Assembly (NCBI GenBank): GCA_029844215.1
Contig: CM056729.1
Coordinates: 5,022,001-5,086,000, forward strand
From: Przewalskia tangutica
Taxonomy: Eukaryota > Streptophyta > Magnoliopsida > Solanales > Solanaceae
DNA length: 64,000 bases
Direction: 5' to 3'
In this document: in pieces, positions 21,743-34,863 of the stretch
Numbering within the stretch: position 1 is the stretch's first letter
Layout: the number at the start of each line of letters is the position of its first letter
Program-made: the position numbers and the translations under genes
The notes under the pieces: generated by a model
Databases searched by the model: none
What the model was told of the DNA's origin: nothing
What the model saw: only the letters and a program-made list of their open reading frames with translations

Positions 21743-24202
21743 ATGGATACTCAGGATTACGCTTTTGATTCTGACGCATCTACCTTCACAAATCTCACCA
21801 CCACATCATCATCCTCTTTTCATCCCGCCCTCACTGTTACCAATATCAAGAATTATATTCTCATTCTTCTTGATCAAGAAAACAGTCAATATTCTCCTTG
21901 GGTTGAACTGCTCCATAATCATGCATCTCTCTATAACGTGCTTGACCACATCGACGGCACCGCGCCCTCCGGAGGTTGATGAGTCTACTTGGCGGCGTCT
22001 AGACGCCGGCGTCAAACAGTGGATTTATGGTAGTATTTCTCAGGATCTTCTTCTTACTATCATGTAATCTGGTGCCACATCCCGTGATTTATGGAACCGC
22101 AGGAAATCTTTCAAGCTAACAAGCACACTCGTGCGGTGTATTTGGAGGAACAATTTAACAATACACGCCTTGAAAATTTTCCAACATGACTGAATGCAGA
22201 CAGTAGAAACTAATGGCGGATCAATTCTCCAACGTCGACACGTCTGTCTCGGACACTAAGATGGTGTTCCAATTGATTGTAGGTCTTCCCAAAGGCGACT
22301 ATGATACATTAGCCGCCATAATTTAACAGGCAGATCAGCTTCCCAGTTTTAACAAAGCTCGTTCGCAGTTGTTGCTCGAAGAGACTCGTCGTGATAAGCA
22401 GGATGAGCATTCTCGCATCGCGCACGCCAAACACGCCTCAAGATACAATGTCGCCAAAACTCTCAACCGCAGCAGACGCGCGTGCGCGGTCGCGCAGGCG
22501 AGGTCGTGGTCGTGGTAGGGTCGCGATGCCAGAATGCCTACAGATTCGGGCCACGCGTGTTCCAACAAGACTGACGTACCGACGCCACGCCGAGTTCCAA
22601 AGACCAAAGAATTTCATCCAAAGATTACACCCATCGAAGTTGGTCATGCCTTCAGTTGTCTCAACATGCAACAACCTGACAACAACTGGTACATGGACTT
22701 CGGAGCCACTTCTCACCTCACCCGGTCTGCAGGTAATATTCTCAAACTGTTTGGTTTAAAGCATCCTCAATTTGTGACAGTTGGTAGTGGTCACCGCATT
22801 CCAGTAAAGGGTTATGGTACATCCTACACGCCACCTCCTCATCCATTCCCCCCCCCCCCCCCTTCAAAATACCCTATATGTCCCACATATGATTAAGAAT
22901 CTAATTTCTATCCGCAAATTCACTCGTAATAACTCTGACTCCATTGATTTTGACCCTTATGGTTTCACTGTGAAGGATCTTCATACGGGAACACCTCTTA
23001 TGAGATGCAATAGCACGGGGGATCTCTATCCATTCACTCTCACCTCCGTTGTCAGATATAGCTCTCCCGTCTCTCTAGCGACCATTTCTTCTTCCACATG
23101 GCATAATAGGCTTGGTCATCCAGGAGCCCCAGTTTTTAATTTTCTTAGAGGCAATAATTTCATTACTTGTAATGGGAAGCTTGCCCAAAACTGTGTTTCT
23201 TGTTCTTTAGACAAACATACTCGTCTTCCGTTTAACTCATCCACTAGTGTTACTTTTGCACCCTTTGATATTATACATGCCGATTTATGGACATCACCTG
23301 TTGTTAGTTCTCTCGGTCATAAATACTATCTTATTCTACTAGATGACTTTTCTCACTTTGTTTGGTTGTATCATCTCAAATTTAAATCGAAAGTGTTTGT
23401 CAAATTTCTTGAGTTTCGAACATTCATTCAAACACAATTCGAAAAAAGTATAAAATCTTTTCAGTGCGATAATGATCGTGAATTCAACAACTCTATGTTT
23501 CACCATTTTTGTACTAATAATTGCATGGTTTTTCGCTTCTCCTGCCCCACACCTCCTCACAAAACGGTAAAGCTGAAAAAATCATCTGCACCATTAACAA
23601 TATGATTCACACTCTTTTGATTCATGCCTCCCTACCTCCATATTTCTGGGTCTATGCCGCTAAAATGTCAGAATACGTTCTAAATATTCTTCCAACTAGC
23701 ACCCTTCACAATATGACCCCTACCGAAATACACTATCATAGAGTCCCCTCTTATGATCATCTCCGAATATTTGGTTGTCTATGCTATCCTAACTCGCCTC
23801 ATCGCCTCACAAACTAGCCCCTGGCCCACTCTCAGGTCTACCTAGGCTTCCCGTCGAACCATAGGGGCTATTTATGTTATGACTTGTCCACTCGTCAGAT
23901 CCACATCTCTCGTCACGCCACATTCGATGAGACCACATTCCCGTTTTCGAATCTTAAAAAGTTCCAAAAATCGGATTACTCTTTTCTTAATGAGTCTGTC
24001 ATCTCTCCCATCATCCTAAGTCAACTAGAGCATACGCTTCTTCGTTAGCGCCGGCCCCAAGACTCTGCGAATGTGTCCTCGATTCGACAAAGACCGCGCC
24101 CTGGCCGAGACGCCACGACCAAAACATCGCGAGGTTTGTCGGTTCCTCCAAAGACCATGCGCCTACTCCTGGCTCGTCCTCCTTCTTCGTATCCAACAAA
24201 TC
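21743..24202 (+). pseudogene. Copia copy B gag-protease-integrase remnant
   Basis: Gag starts at ATG 21743 (MDTQDYAFDS). The frame shifts near 21975 and again through the capsid region. The protease motif reads YMDFGATSH (about 22692), with Phe in place of Ser/Thr between the catalytic Asp and Gly. A run of 15 C (22848-22862) shifts the frame just before the pre-integrase region. The long frame 22877-23605 holds the zinc region (WHNRLGHPG, SCSLDKHTRLPF), DIIHADLWTSP and LILLDDFSHFVWLY. The C-terminal FGCLCYPN block is at about 23773. Coding stops where the level-1 LTR begins. Confidence 0.88.
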
Positions 24203-24991
24203 TGTTACACCTCGTGAGTTAAGACAAAGATTTAGAACGTTATTAAGGATTGGGTTTCCCAATTCTCGAAATTACATATATTTTACGTACTACTACGATT
24301 TAATTTTTGGCAATGACGAATGTGACGCCGGAAATCTCTTTAGAAATGGTGGTATAAATAAATATGTATTTTTCCGTTATGAGTTAGTAAGGTAATTAAA
24401 GGTACGATGATAAGAAATTAAGGCTATGGGAAATTAGATTAAAAGAAGTGGGGGTTGATTTAGTTAAATAAATACTTAGAGGGGGCAAAGTGTGACATTT
24501 AAGGGGGTCTTAGTGCATTTTTTAAAAATCTGAAAATTGAATAAAACTACTCTAAAACTCTCATTTCTTTCACAAACCCAAATCAGAATTTTATGCTCTC
24601 CTTTCTCCCCCTTGTTGATCGAAAATCCCCACTTTTCTTGCAAGAAAATTTAGCTTGTTACTCCATCTTCTTGGGTTAAATTGTCCCACCATTTTGAAGC
24701 CAAATATTGCACAAAACATTGGGAAAACGCATCACGCCGATTTTAGAGGCGGTGAGTTTTTGGATTTTTGACAAGTTTTCTTGAAGGAAAAAGTGTAAGA
24801 ATGAGGATTAACATGGTAGAATGGTTGCATGTTGGATCGAGTTGAAGAAGTGAAGGATTGGACTTGAAATTGATAAGAAAAGGGGCTTGGAATCAAAAGT
24901 GAGCGTTTTTAGCATTCCTCGAGGTAAAAATTCCTTTTTTTATATATAAACGAATGCTTATGTCACGACCGATTCCGCCCGTGATCGTGCC

Positions 24992-27900
24992 ATCACACGA
25001 CCAACCCGCCCGTGATCGTGTCTTACCCCGCACCCAAGTAGACATACATCAGAGTAATCAGCGGAATATAAAACGATGCAAGACATATTATGAAATATGA
25101 AACAATAATCTGAGAAAAACTGTTTTCTAAGATATATAAAATGACAACTTTTTCAATACAACGATTTAATCCTTTTACAAACCCCGCCACAACAAGATTA
25201 CTGCACTCTAAGAATGATACGACAACAATGGCGGGACCCGCCAAACCCCGAATGTAAACACTTACGACGGCGGACTATACCATCGATAAGCCTCCGAGAA
25301 ACGAGCTTCCCAAACGCGAAATGGACACGAGAGCTGTGATCAACGATCGTGTACCTCAACTCGCGCATGAACGCACTTCGGGCGAGGTCGATAACAAAAA
25401 TTTAGTATGTGAAATCGAAATACATATCAGAAATGAAATCATAGCGGTCATATAAAGCGAGACATGATGATAACCAAACTACGATTTACAACAAAGCCAT
25501 GCTGTTGGGACTCACGCCTCAAGTCATCACTCAAGTATAACAATGGGTCTCGTGCCCACAACATCAATCATGCCTGGAATACCTTCCTCACCGCCATGGC
25601 GATGATATAAAAGCACCAAGGAACACATGAACACCGTGTCTCACCTGTGTCATAATACAATCAGACGGTAAGTACGGCGCATAGCCGACTACTAAAACTC
25701 ACAGCACCAACAAGGTCATGAATCAGATCATAAGATCTGTTTAGACCGTCACATGATCAAAGCCGCCACTTGCCCGCAGATCAATGTACGCTGCCTAACC
25801 TCGAACTCCCGCAGCCTCGCGTAGGCCAATCTCATCGCCCGCATGGTATTCCCGCGTCGAGGGTAGCTACTCCCTGCATCGCCCCGACTTCCGAGTCCGA
25901 TGGCCGCGACCGCATGCCATAAAGGACGACGCTAACTCGGAACTCGTAGCTCGCGATAGGCCCTCAGACCCGCATGAGGTATTCTCGAATCATGGTCCTG
26001 CATCACTCGAGTCTACCCCGCGTCGGAGGCGACAACCCTAATCATCTCAAGAGATGAATGCCACAATACTATCATAACGACCGATAGTTAATAAGCACAA
26101 TCGGAAACCCTTTACACAAACATCACAAGATACTAACACACGTAGATCCTAACACGCTTACTTATCAAAGCAACAAGAAAGTATTACAAGGCTATCACAA
26201 ACCAATACAATCAAGTTGTTCACACAAGGTACTTCCTACTATATGATCAACAAGATCGGTTTTTATCCCCAAAGTACTTCATACATTAACTCTTTAAAAG
26301 ATCGTTACCTTCACAAAAGTCACACAATACACCGTAGTATATGAAAATAGAGTGATTATCTTTTAAAGAAAATCAATTACTTCTCTTTGTAAAATCAAGC
26401 AGCAACATTCTTTTCCAATGTTCAAGTTTGCCTAATTTTCAATGTTCAAGTTCCTCATTTTTTTTGAAAGGTTTAGTAGTTCATAGTCTTATTCATTTAA
26501 GAATATAATTCTTCTTTAAACAATCTGAGAAACCTAAGCCTTATATGAGTAGGATATTCTTGTTTATTACAATCTTATTACAGACCATGATCTAGAAATA
26601 TCATTTTGTCTCATCTTAGCTTCTACGGATGGAAGCTTCTACTGGTTTTAATAATACTTAATTAGTCAAAACATTTCCTTTATTAACGCTGCAGATGGTT
26701 TGTCGATACACATTCTCGATTTCCAAATCAAGAAACATTCTTAAGCCGTTATACCTAACTTCCCATAAAGTGGTATAACTCTTAAGTTTTTCAAAAACCA
26801 AGTATATTACTTCTTCTTTCAAAATGATTCAAAATCTTTTGAAATACTTCAAGTTCTTTATTAACACATAACAAGCCAGTTATAGTTCAAATCAGTTACC
26901 TTTTAAAGACCACAAGTATTTTCTTACCAACATAAAGATGTTATAACCAACTTCCCATAAAGCCGTTATAACACTTTATGTTCTAAATCAACCAAATACG
27001 CTTAGCACACGTATCGCTCACCGCACTACATAGTTCACACATATCATGCTAGAAGAGATAGGAAGAGGTTCACATACCGCGACGAGTATCGACTAATAGC
27101 AAACGCTCAAGTACTTCCAAACGCGGCTACTCCTAAGCCAAGTAGATCGCGCCACTCGTAGTACTTCAACCTATAAGGCCACAAGCGCGCTTATTAACAT
27201 TCAGATCTCATCAGAGAACATTCTACCAAAATTCGGCAGACTCTCCCGCAACAACGTAAATCTCTCCTCTCTATCGAGGCCGGCTACCAAGCCAACCAAG
27301 GGGTTATACATCTAACCCTAACCTGCACAATTCTACTTCACTGATTACTACACAAGTCTCAGTAATACAACCCTATGTAATTACACTGATTCTTCTTTCA
27401 ATTCGGGCTTAAGTCGCAAGACATCGCTGTAAGTATTATTCAGCTTAAGTCAAAAGAAATTGACGATACTACGTTCAGTTCTATATATAGTATACTTCAA
27501 CTATATATTCTAACAATATGTAATTTCCAATTACAATAGAGGGACAAGATATTTACCTCGGTAAGCCCATAATTATCCTAGCTTAAAGTCGATCCCGGCA
27601 ATCGCTTAGCTCCAACTCCGAGCGCCCAACCCGCTCTAAACCACCCTTAGAAGTTCTAACCAACTTCTACACAATACTCCAACTGACTATGGAGATTTTT
27701 CCTGTGGTTTCGGTTTGTGACCGACTAAGTATAATAGTATTTTCTGGCTTTTCAGATAGTATAACCTTAGAATACAACAAGGTATATGGCTAAGGTAATT
27801 TGGGCATTATAACAATACTTTGAGAGTATTTCTACCAAGAGGGGTATTATATGAAAACAAACTAGGCAGTGGGTGGCTACCCTCCTACCCACTGTGGAAA

Positions 27901-28358
27901 CTCTACTGGGGCCTCACGGTGAGGGGAAAGCTCTCAAGACTTAGGCATTTTGGATGAAGAAGTCTTCAACCTTAGGGTATTTATAGCAAGCCAAGGCCAA
28001 CCAATGGCCAAGATCTAGCAAGTGCCTAGCAAGTGTAGGGCCAAGATTCACCCACGTGTCCTTAACCAACTAACACACAAAATATCCTACCAACTCCCCT
28101 CTTCAATTCGCCCGCCGAGTCCTCACGTCCGCATGAGGAGGTGCCAAGTGGCGCCTCTCGTTGGTCCAACACGCTTCGTCTCTGAAAAATCCGCAAAAAT
28201 TAAAAATGACATAGCCGAAATTCCCTACGAAAGTCGTGGAAAACGTTTCGTCGAAAACGACTCTAAGCGGTGTTGTGCACAAATAAAATTCGCCAAGCAC
28301 TTTAAGGCACAAACTTTTCTACGTCGTCCCTGCGTACATACTGAAATACGGTATAACA
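24992..28358 (-). mobile_element. 3' LTR of level-3 element
   Basis: Gives the uninterrupted version of the LTR. The site corresponding to the level-4 insertion is at about 25544-25556 (tgggtctcgtgcccacaac). Contains the twin motif (reverse complement) at 26742-26780 and 26941-26972. Confidence 0.88.
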
Positions 28359-31052
28359 TTCTCCTTCCTTAGAAACATTCGTCGAATGTTCCTTCTAAGT
28401 CTCAAACAACGCGCCAAGATAGTCTTCACTACTATACTTACGAGAACAAACTCGCCATACACGGCCACGTAAACAATCGCAAGAAAATACTTATATCCAA
28501 GTCCACGAAACACCTCTAACATCACCACAACCACCTCTCTCCAGGGTCTAAAATATACTTCCTTCGTACCTTCTCTCTACAAAAGAAATGATCACACCTA
28601 TGCTCGCCATACATGCTCACTTCTCTCTTTACTCGTCGTAGATACCACTTTGTCACTTTGCCTGAGGCATTAACCTTCTCAGGCGACCCAACAAATGGCA
28701 CCAATTTGTCCCTTTGTCGCGAGCCTTGCTCCGACGACCAACAAATGGTACCGGCCGCGATCCCGAGGATGTCGTATACTCGAACTCTTTCCACATTTCG
28801 ACATCGCTTCCTTCCCAAAACTCGGCTACTATCTCTAACGTGGTCATCATTAAGGGAACACTGGATGGATCTCCGATACTCTTCCCGATCATAACAATAC
28901 GAAGATCGGACGCATACCTCCTAAGTCGGACGGCAAAGCTAACATATAGGCACCCGCCTATTCTTCACATGAACTCGAAAGGGCCCAAAGTAACTCGGGC
29001 TAAGTTCCTCTCAGATTCCTGCACTCACACCCAACCCGGTGGTACGCTTCAAGAAGACCGACCACAACTCAACTCTAAGCGTCGCCGATTATCCGCACAA
29101 TTCCTCCGAGCCGCGTAACTTCTTCTAGACAAGCTTCAGACTATCCACATCACCGGAACAAGCCTGAACCAACTAACTGAACCTTGCCAACATCGAACCA
29201 ATCGACCGGCAATTTACACTTCCGCCCCTACAAGGCTTCACAAAGCGATATCCGAACACTAAAATGGTAGCTTAAACGCTTCCTCCACAGGAGACAACAA
29301 TCCCCCCACGACTACCTTCTCAAATCCACGACCGCCCGAGGGCGAATGCGATTCTGAGACTCACCTGAGTTCTTAACCCTGCCTGGTAAACTTTTAGAAG
29401 ACGAAAAATAGCCACAACCTGGGCTTCACTGTCTGTCTTAAGGTGAAGGTAGGCACCCCGTGCAGCCTTACAACCTTTCTGATAACTCAACACAGCCGAG
29501 TAAACGGTCCCGATCAAGAATACGATGGTCGCTTCATCGCCCGACCATGGTCGAACGCATCCACGAACTCAGACTGTTGGTTAACTAAACTGGGCCTAAC
29601 ACCTCACAACCCTAACACGGCGGGACCACCACAACCGACCCCACCACCAAACTTGCCGGGTTGACCCGCAACGTGCCTCAACCCGACCCGAACGCCGCAT
29701 CATACTAGCTCCCGAACCTAACAATCTCACTAATCACGCTATTTAAAACCTAGCGGCCTTCTTAGCTCAACTACCCTCTTTCATTCCACACTACTAGGGA
29801 CCTGTCCCAACATAACTCACGTGCACTATGCACTCCGATAAGGGTCAAACATAACACTACACCTTTTTCTCGAGATGGCCTCACCTCTAAGGTCTCTACG
29901 TATAAAGCTCTAAGGCTCACACTTCCTCTATCCCCAAAATCTTACTCGGTTAAACAACCATGATTTCAAATCACAACTAACCCACTGCTATCAGAACATA
30001 GCACCTAAGGTATACTCACCTTATCACCTATACAAAACTCTGAGGGTTAAGGATAGATCTATGTCTCATCGCTTCACTCCTTAGTCGTTTCTAATCAAAC
30101 CCGCCTGCAGGCGCATAAGGGAGATGACGAACTACCCACCGATCCTCAAGGCTAAGTCCTCCCGCGAGGACATTCTTTCGACAATGACCACGACGGTCAT
30201 AGGTGCAACACGTACCAACTAAAAGACGACATTCCTGGGATGGCGCGCCATCGCGTGTGAACACCGAGAAAAAGCGAATCCGGATGGTGGAACTACGTGT
30301 ATCGTGAGCGGAAGCTCGAGCTCGACCAACTCCCGCATACCGAACGTCACGAAATTCGTGGAGGACCTCGCTGCTGGTGGATGTGCATAATCTAATCTCT
30401 TTGGTGGCGACTCGCCTCAAAGTTACTAAAGGACCTTCTGCTCGGCCTCTTACGGTGTCCTTCGTTAACTGTCGATCTCTACACGCGTCTCGGCTTGCAG
30501 CGTAAGCGCATACGAGCCATGCTCAAGCTAATCGAAGAATTACTCTTGCACAACCTCTTTAGATAGTCCTCAAGACTCGCAGACATCGGTATACTCACGG
30601 TAGCCAAATCTATAGCTAGTAACGGTGCCTCTTTGCAATCTAAATTCTCTGTTCGGCCGTAGGCGAAGGTTCAAATATCATGGTCGCGATGAAGCTGCTG
30701 CCGCGTGCTAAACTCTCTTTGGGGCTAGTGACGTCGCAGAACTCCCGAATGAAGCACCACCAAGGTGATAATTGGGCCTGTGCCCACGTAACCCTCTGTA
30801 CTACTGCAGCCTCCGCCGGCTGCCCCTCCTGGGCGGGTTGCCCAACGCGGGCATAACGATAAGGAAAGAATTTACGTTAGAGGTCCAACTTACAACGGCT
30901 CTAAGGCACGATCTCGGAGCGAGAAGAATAGAAACCAATCCTAAATATCCTATAGCCTCACGATTATTGGTGTGGTGCGCGACACCGATAATCGAACTCT
31001 TGGATCTGATGCGTAGACACTTTCCAGGATTAATCGCTTCCGATACCACTTT
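28359..31052 (-). pseudogene. Level-3 interior: gag-like remnant, no pol recognised
   Basis: Reading leftwards: a primer-site-like TGGTATCGGAAGC follows the LTR end at 31052, then a leader that matches the level-4 interior (34865-35060). A start ATG at 30854 opens a basic N-terminus (MPALGNPPRRGSRRR) of the kind seen at the start of Gypsy gag. The downstream frames are broken. The left end (28359-28560) matches the level-4 3' interior, including a polypurine tract just before the LTR. I found no protease, RT or integrase motif. Many small indels make frame calls unreliable. Confidence 0.65.
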
Positions 31053-32120
31053 TGTCACGACCGAACCGGGCGTGATGGTGCCTACCGGGCACCCAGTAGA
31101 CATACATCGAGTAATCGGCGGAATATAAAGCGATGCAAGACATATTATGAAATATGAAACAATAATCGAGAAAAACTTGCCTTTCGGCATATATAAAAAT
31201 GACAACTTTTTCAACATGAGCAGTTTAATCCTTTTTACAAACCACACGCCCACAACAGCATTACTACGGACCTCAAGAATGATACGACAACAATGGCGGG
31301 ACGGGGCCCGCCAAACCCTCGAATGTAAACACTTACGGCGGCGACTATACGTGATAAGCCTCGAGAAAGCGGAGCTTCCCAACGCTTAATCGTGACCACG
31401 AGCTAGGATCAACGATCGGGTGTACCTCAACTGCGGCGTGAACGCGGCCCCGGCGAGGTCGATCTGGCAGTGCAGTATGTGAAACCGAAATACATCGTAA
31501 ATGAAATCATAGCAGTCATATAAAGCAGGAGACATGTATGATAACCAAACTACAGTTTACAACAAAGCAGTCATGTCAAGTTAGGGACTCACGCCCTCAA
31601 GTCATCACTCAAGTATAACAATGGGTCTCAGGTGTTACACCCCGTAAATTCTAGAAGATAGATAAGTTGACAACATGTGTTGGACGGATTTTTTTTAGTT
31701 TACCTTGGAGTGTTGTACCCCAGTTGTTAAGAATTTCGAGGTGTTTAAAAAGCCTAATGTGTAGCCCGTTAAATCTAGATCCCAACGCAACAAACCGTTC
31801 GTCGATTGGACCTCGGAGTCAAAAGTTATGGAAGTTTCAAGTTTGGTGCGCAATCGGTGCAGCGATTCTCGCAAGTGGCAGTGGCCACGGCGACAGGGCG
31901 CGCGCCAGATTGTCTTGAAGTCACAGTTGCAGTAGCGCGGCCGCCGAATCTGGCCAGCGCCGCGCTGGAAGATTTATTTTGGAAGTAAAGCGCATGGCCG
32001 TGAACGCATGGCGCCGGCGGATTTTTGCGATAAGTGACGAAACAGGATATTTCGTTTATAACCTATGGGAGGGTGACAAGTGTCCCTCCCATCCTTTTAT
32101 CGATAAGTGGTCTATTTTAG

Positions 32121-32144
32121 GGCCAAGTCTTGGAAGACTTGGCC
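32121..32144. other. Palindrome in LTR leader
   Basis: GGCCAAGTCTT / AAGACTTGGCC around GG. Compare 272-294 for the paired base change. Confidence 0.75.
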
Positions 32145-33880
32145 ATTCCATTTCATTTCATTTCAAAACCCTTCCATGGAAACCTCTCCTTCTCTCTAGT
32201 TTTGGAAGAAAACCTAGCTTTAGAGGAGATTGTTGGGCGGCAAGAAGAAAAAGTGTGGGTAAACTCGTGGAGTATGGTGGGCGATTTTGTGAAGAGGTGG
32301 AAGAAAAAGGGGCTTTGTGGGCTATTCCTTAAGGTAAAAGTTTCCCTTTCTCTTGGTTATGAGCCTAAGGTTTTTATTTTAGTAGTATAGATCTGTGAGC
32401 ACGAGGTCATATATTTAGAGTTTGAATAGATTTGTGAGCCCGAGGTTATAGTTAAGTTTGTATAGATTTGTGAGCAGAAGTTATAGTTAAGTTGGCTTAG
32501 ATTTGGATCTTGTAGCCTTGTTGATTTCGGCCTTGTGAAGGTGGCAAGTTAATAGAAACAAAGGAAGTTACGTCGATTTCCGTAGAATGTAGGGCCTTGT
32601 ACTTAGTTTACTCTACGTTCGAAACTAGAGTTTGATAGGCGTTTATGGCCCTTATAGGATTGAAGTACTACGTGTAGCATATTCTTCTGGAGATAAGTCG
32701 TGGAGCATTTTGCTTAGTGTCGACAATCGTCGCGGTATGTGATTCTTCCTATCCTCTTGACATGACTATTTGTGAAATATATAGTGCGGTTGGCCGCGTG
32801 TGTTAAAGAAATTGATTTTCCAAATTGTGTCTTGACTTGTTATGAAGTGTAAAGGGCATTATGTGTAAAGTAGTAAGTCTTATCCAGTTAGTAATGGGCA
32901 CTCGGTGCTTAAGAATGAGTCCTCTTGGTCTCATAAATGTTTATGTGGTAATTGGTTGGTTTAAAACATAAAGGGGTTATAACGGCTTTATGGGAAGTTA
33001 GTTATAACAACTTTATGTGAATAAAAGAACGGTTGTTGATTGGTAGAAGTTAAGAGACTTGATCTTGTAAGATAAGAGACTTAACTTAGAATTGTGAAAG
33101 TTTTGTAATGTATTCAAAAGTTGTAAAACCTCATTCGTGAGTAATGAGTACTACTTGGTTTTGAAAACTTAAGAGTTATACTAGCTTTATGTAAAGTTAG
33201 GTATAACGGCATAAGAATGTGAAATGGATTTGAAAGTGGGAACAAGTATCGAACACACCATCTGCAGTAATAAAGGAAATGGTTTCACTAATTGATTATA
33301 TTAAAACCAGTAGAAACCTCCATCATAGAAACTAAGATAAGACAAAATGATATTACATTTCCTAGATCATGCTTAAATGAGAATCATTGATAACAAGTTC
33401 GACTTTTCTTAAAATTTCAAAGAATGAACTTAATGGATTGCGAAGGATAATGTCTTGGATTTTGGAAAAGAAGTAACTTGAGTTTGAAAGTATAAATCAC
33501 TTGTTTCAAATATCGAACTTTTCTTAAGGAAAAGTAAATGACTTGGTTTTAAAAGGTAGGAATACTTGACCTTAAAGGAGTTAATTACTTGGACTTTTAA
33601 AAGGTATACTTGACGTTATGTTAATTGTGTTTGAAGTACGTGTTTTAAACATGAATGTGTGTGATACTACGTGTGATAGTATCGTATGGTTTCTACGTAA
33701 GAGAGGTCTTTGAAGGTAGGAAAGAATGTAGTATTTTGGGGTTGGAACCGGTTTGTCGACTTAAACGAAGTACTTTGAGTTGTGTGTAACTTGCTGTGCT
33801 TGTGGTGATAGTTTTGTTGTTGTGCAAGTGTGAATTTGTGCTCCGAGTCTCTCGGAGGCGGGATATCGGGTGGTATGATG

Positions 33881-34310
33881 GACATATCGACACGTTGGGT
33901 AGCCGGGTATCTTCCACTATATTGATCCTTTGGGACATATCGACACGTTGGGTAGCCGGGTATGCTTCTATTAGGAGTGTTATCTTGTAAAGCGGTTTGG
34001 ACATCGACACGCGTTGGGTAGCCCAGTATCGTCCAGCGGTGAGTATTATCTGGGCATTTGTTTGGACATACCGACACGCGTTGGGTAGCCCGAGTATGCG
34101 TCCACGATGAGTATTATCGGGTATTTGTTTGGACATCGACACGCGTTGGGTAGCCGAGTATGCGTCCACGGTGAGTATTATCTTGTTATTGGTTGGGACA
34201 TCTTGACCGCGTTGGGTAGCCCAGTATCGTCGGCTGTGAGTACTATCTTGTTATTGGGTTGGGACATACGACACGTTGGGTAGCCAGAGTATCGACCACT
34301 TTGAGTAATG
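33881..34310. repeat. LTR minisatellite, 7 units of ~50-70 bp
   Basis: Units start with gacat[a]tcgacacg[c]gttgggtagcc and include gtatcgtccac and gtgagtattatc. The 3' LTR has the same number of units (39091-39510). Minus-strand open frames rich in repeated Tyr-Pro-Thr are by-products. Confidence 0.9.
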
Positions 34311-34863
34311 ATCTTTCGGCGTGAGTCCACGACTTGATGTGGTTTGATTTGGTAGGCGTATATCGTGGTGTCTTGTAGTTTGGTTATCATACGTATCTCC
34401 TGTTTTCCTTATAGACTATTATGATTTCATTTACTGATTATTTTTACATTTCGCATACTCGGTTTTGTTATCTTGACCCCGCCTGCGTTCATCCGCAGTT
34501 GAGATACATCGCTTGTTGATCCGCGCCACTTTGGATCGCTGTTCGATTCTCGAAAGCTCCATTCGCCGGAGACTTTGTCATTTGTACAGTTCCACGAAGT
34601 TGTAGAACTTTTTGTACATTCGTGGTATGGCGAACCTGTCCGTCCGAGATGTTATAAAAATTCTTAGAGGTGCATGTAATCTTGATGTGGCGAGGATTAT
34701 GGCTGTTCGGTGTTAGTTATTTTGAGAAAAGGTAACCGATTGGTTGCTTTGTTTCCTCTTTTCATTGGTTATCATGTATGAGTTTTAATTTCCGTGATTT
34801 TCTCGATGTTGTTTGACTACTTGGGTGCGGGTAAGGCACGATCGCGCCGTTTGAAGTCGTGGC

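Larger units (their letters stand above)
31633..34863 (+). mobile_element. 5' LTR of level-4 element
   Basis: Palindrome at 32121-32144, twin GTTATAAC motif at 32976-33008, minisatellite at 33881-34310. Long stretches are identical to the 3' LTR (for example 33001-33262 versus 38197-38458), indicating a recent insertion. Confidence 0.9.

Noticed and set aside
30801..31382. Minus-strand frame of 193 codons
   Set aside because: Runs from the level-3 LTR through the leader into the gag start; only its last ~18 codons belong to the gag-like sequence.
33667..34390. Long minus-strand frames with repeated Tyr-Pro-Thr-Cys/Arg blocks (also 38823-39513)
   Set aside because: They are translations of the LTR minisatellite; they recur in both LTRs and shift frame with unit length.
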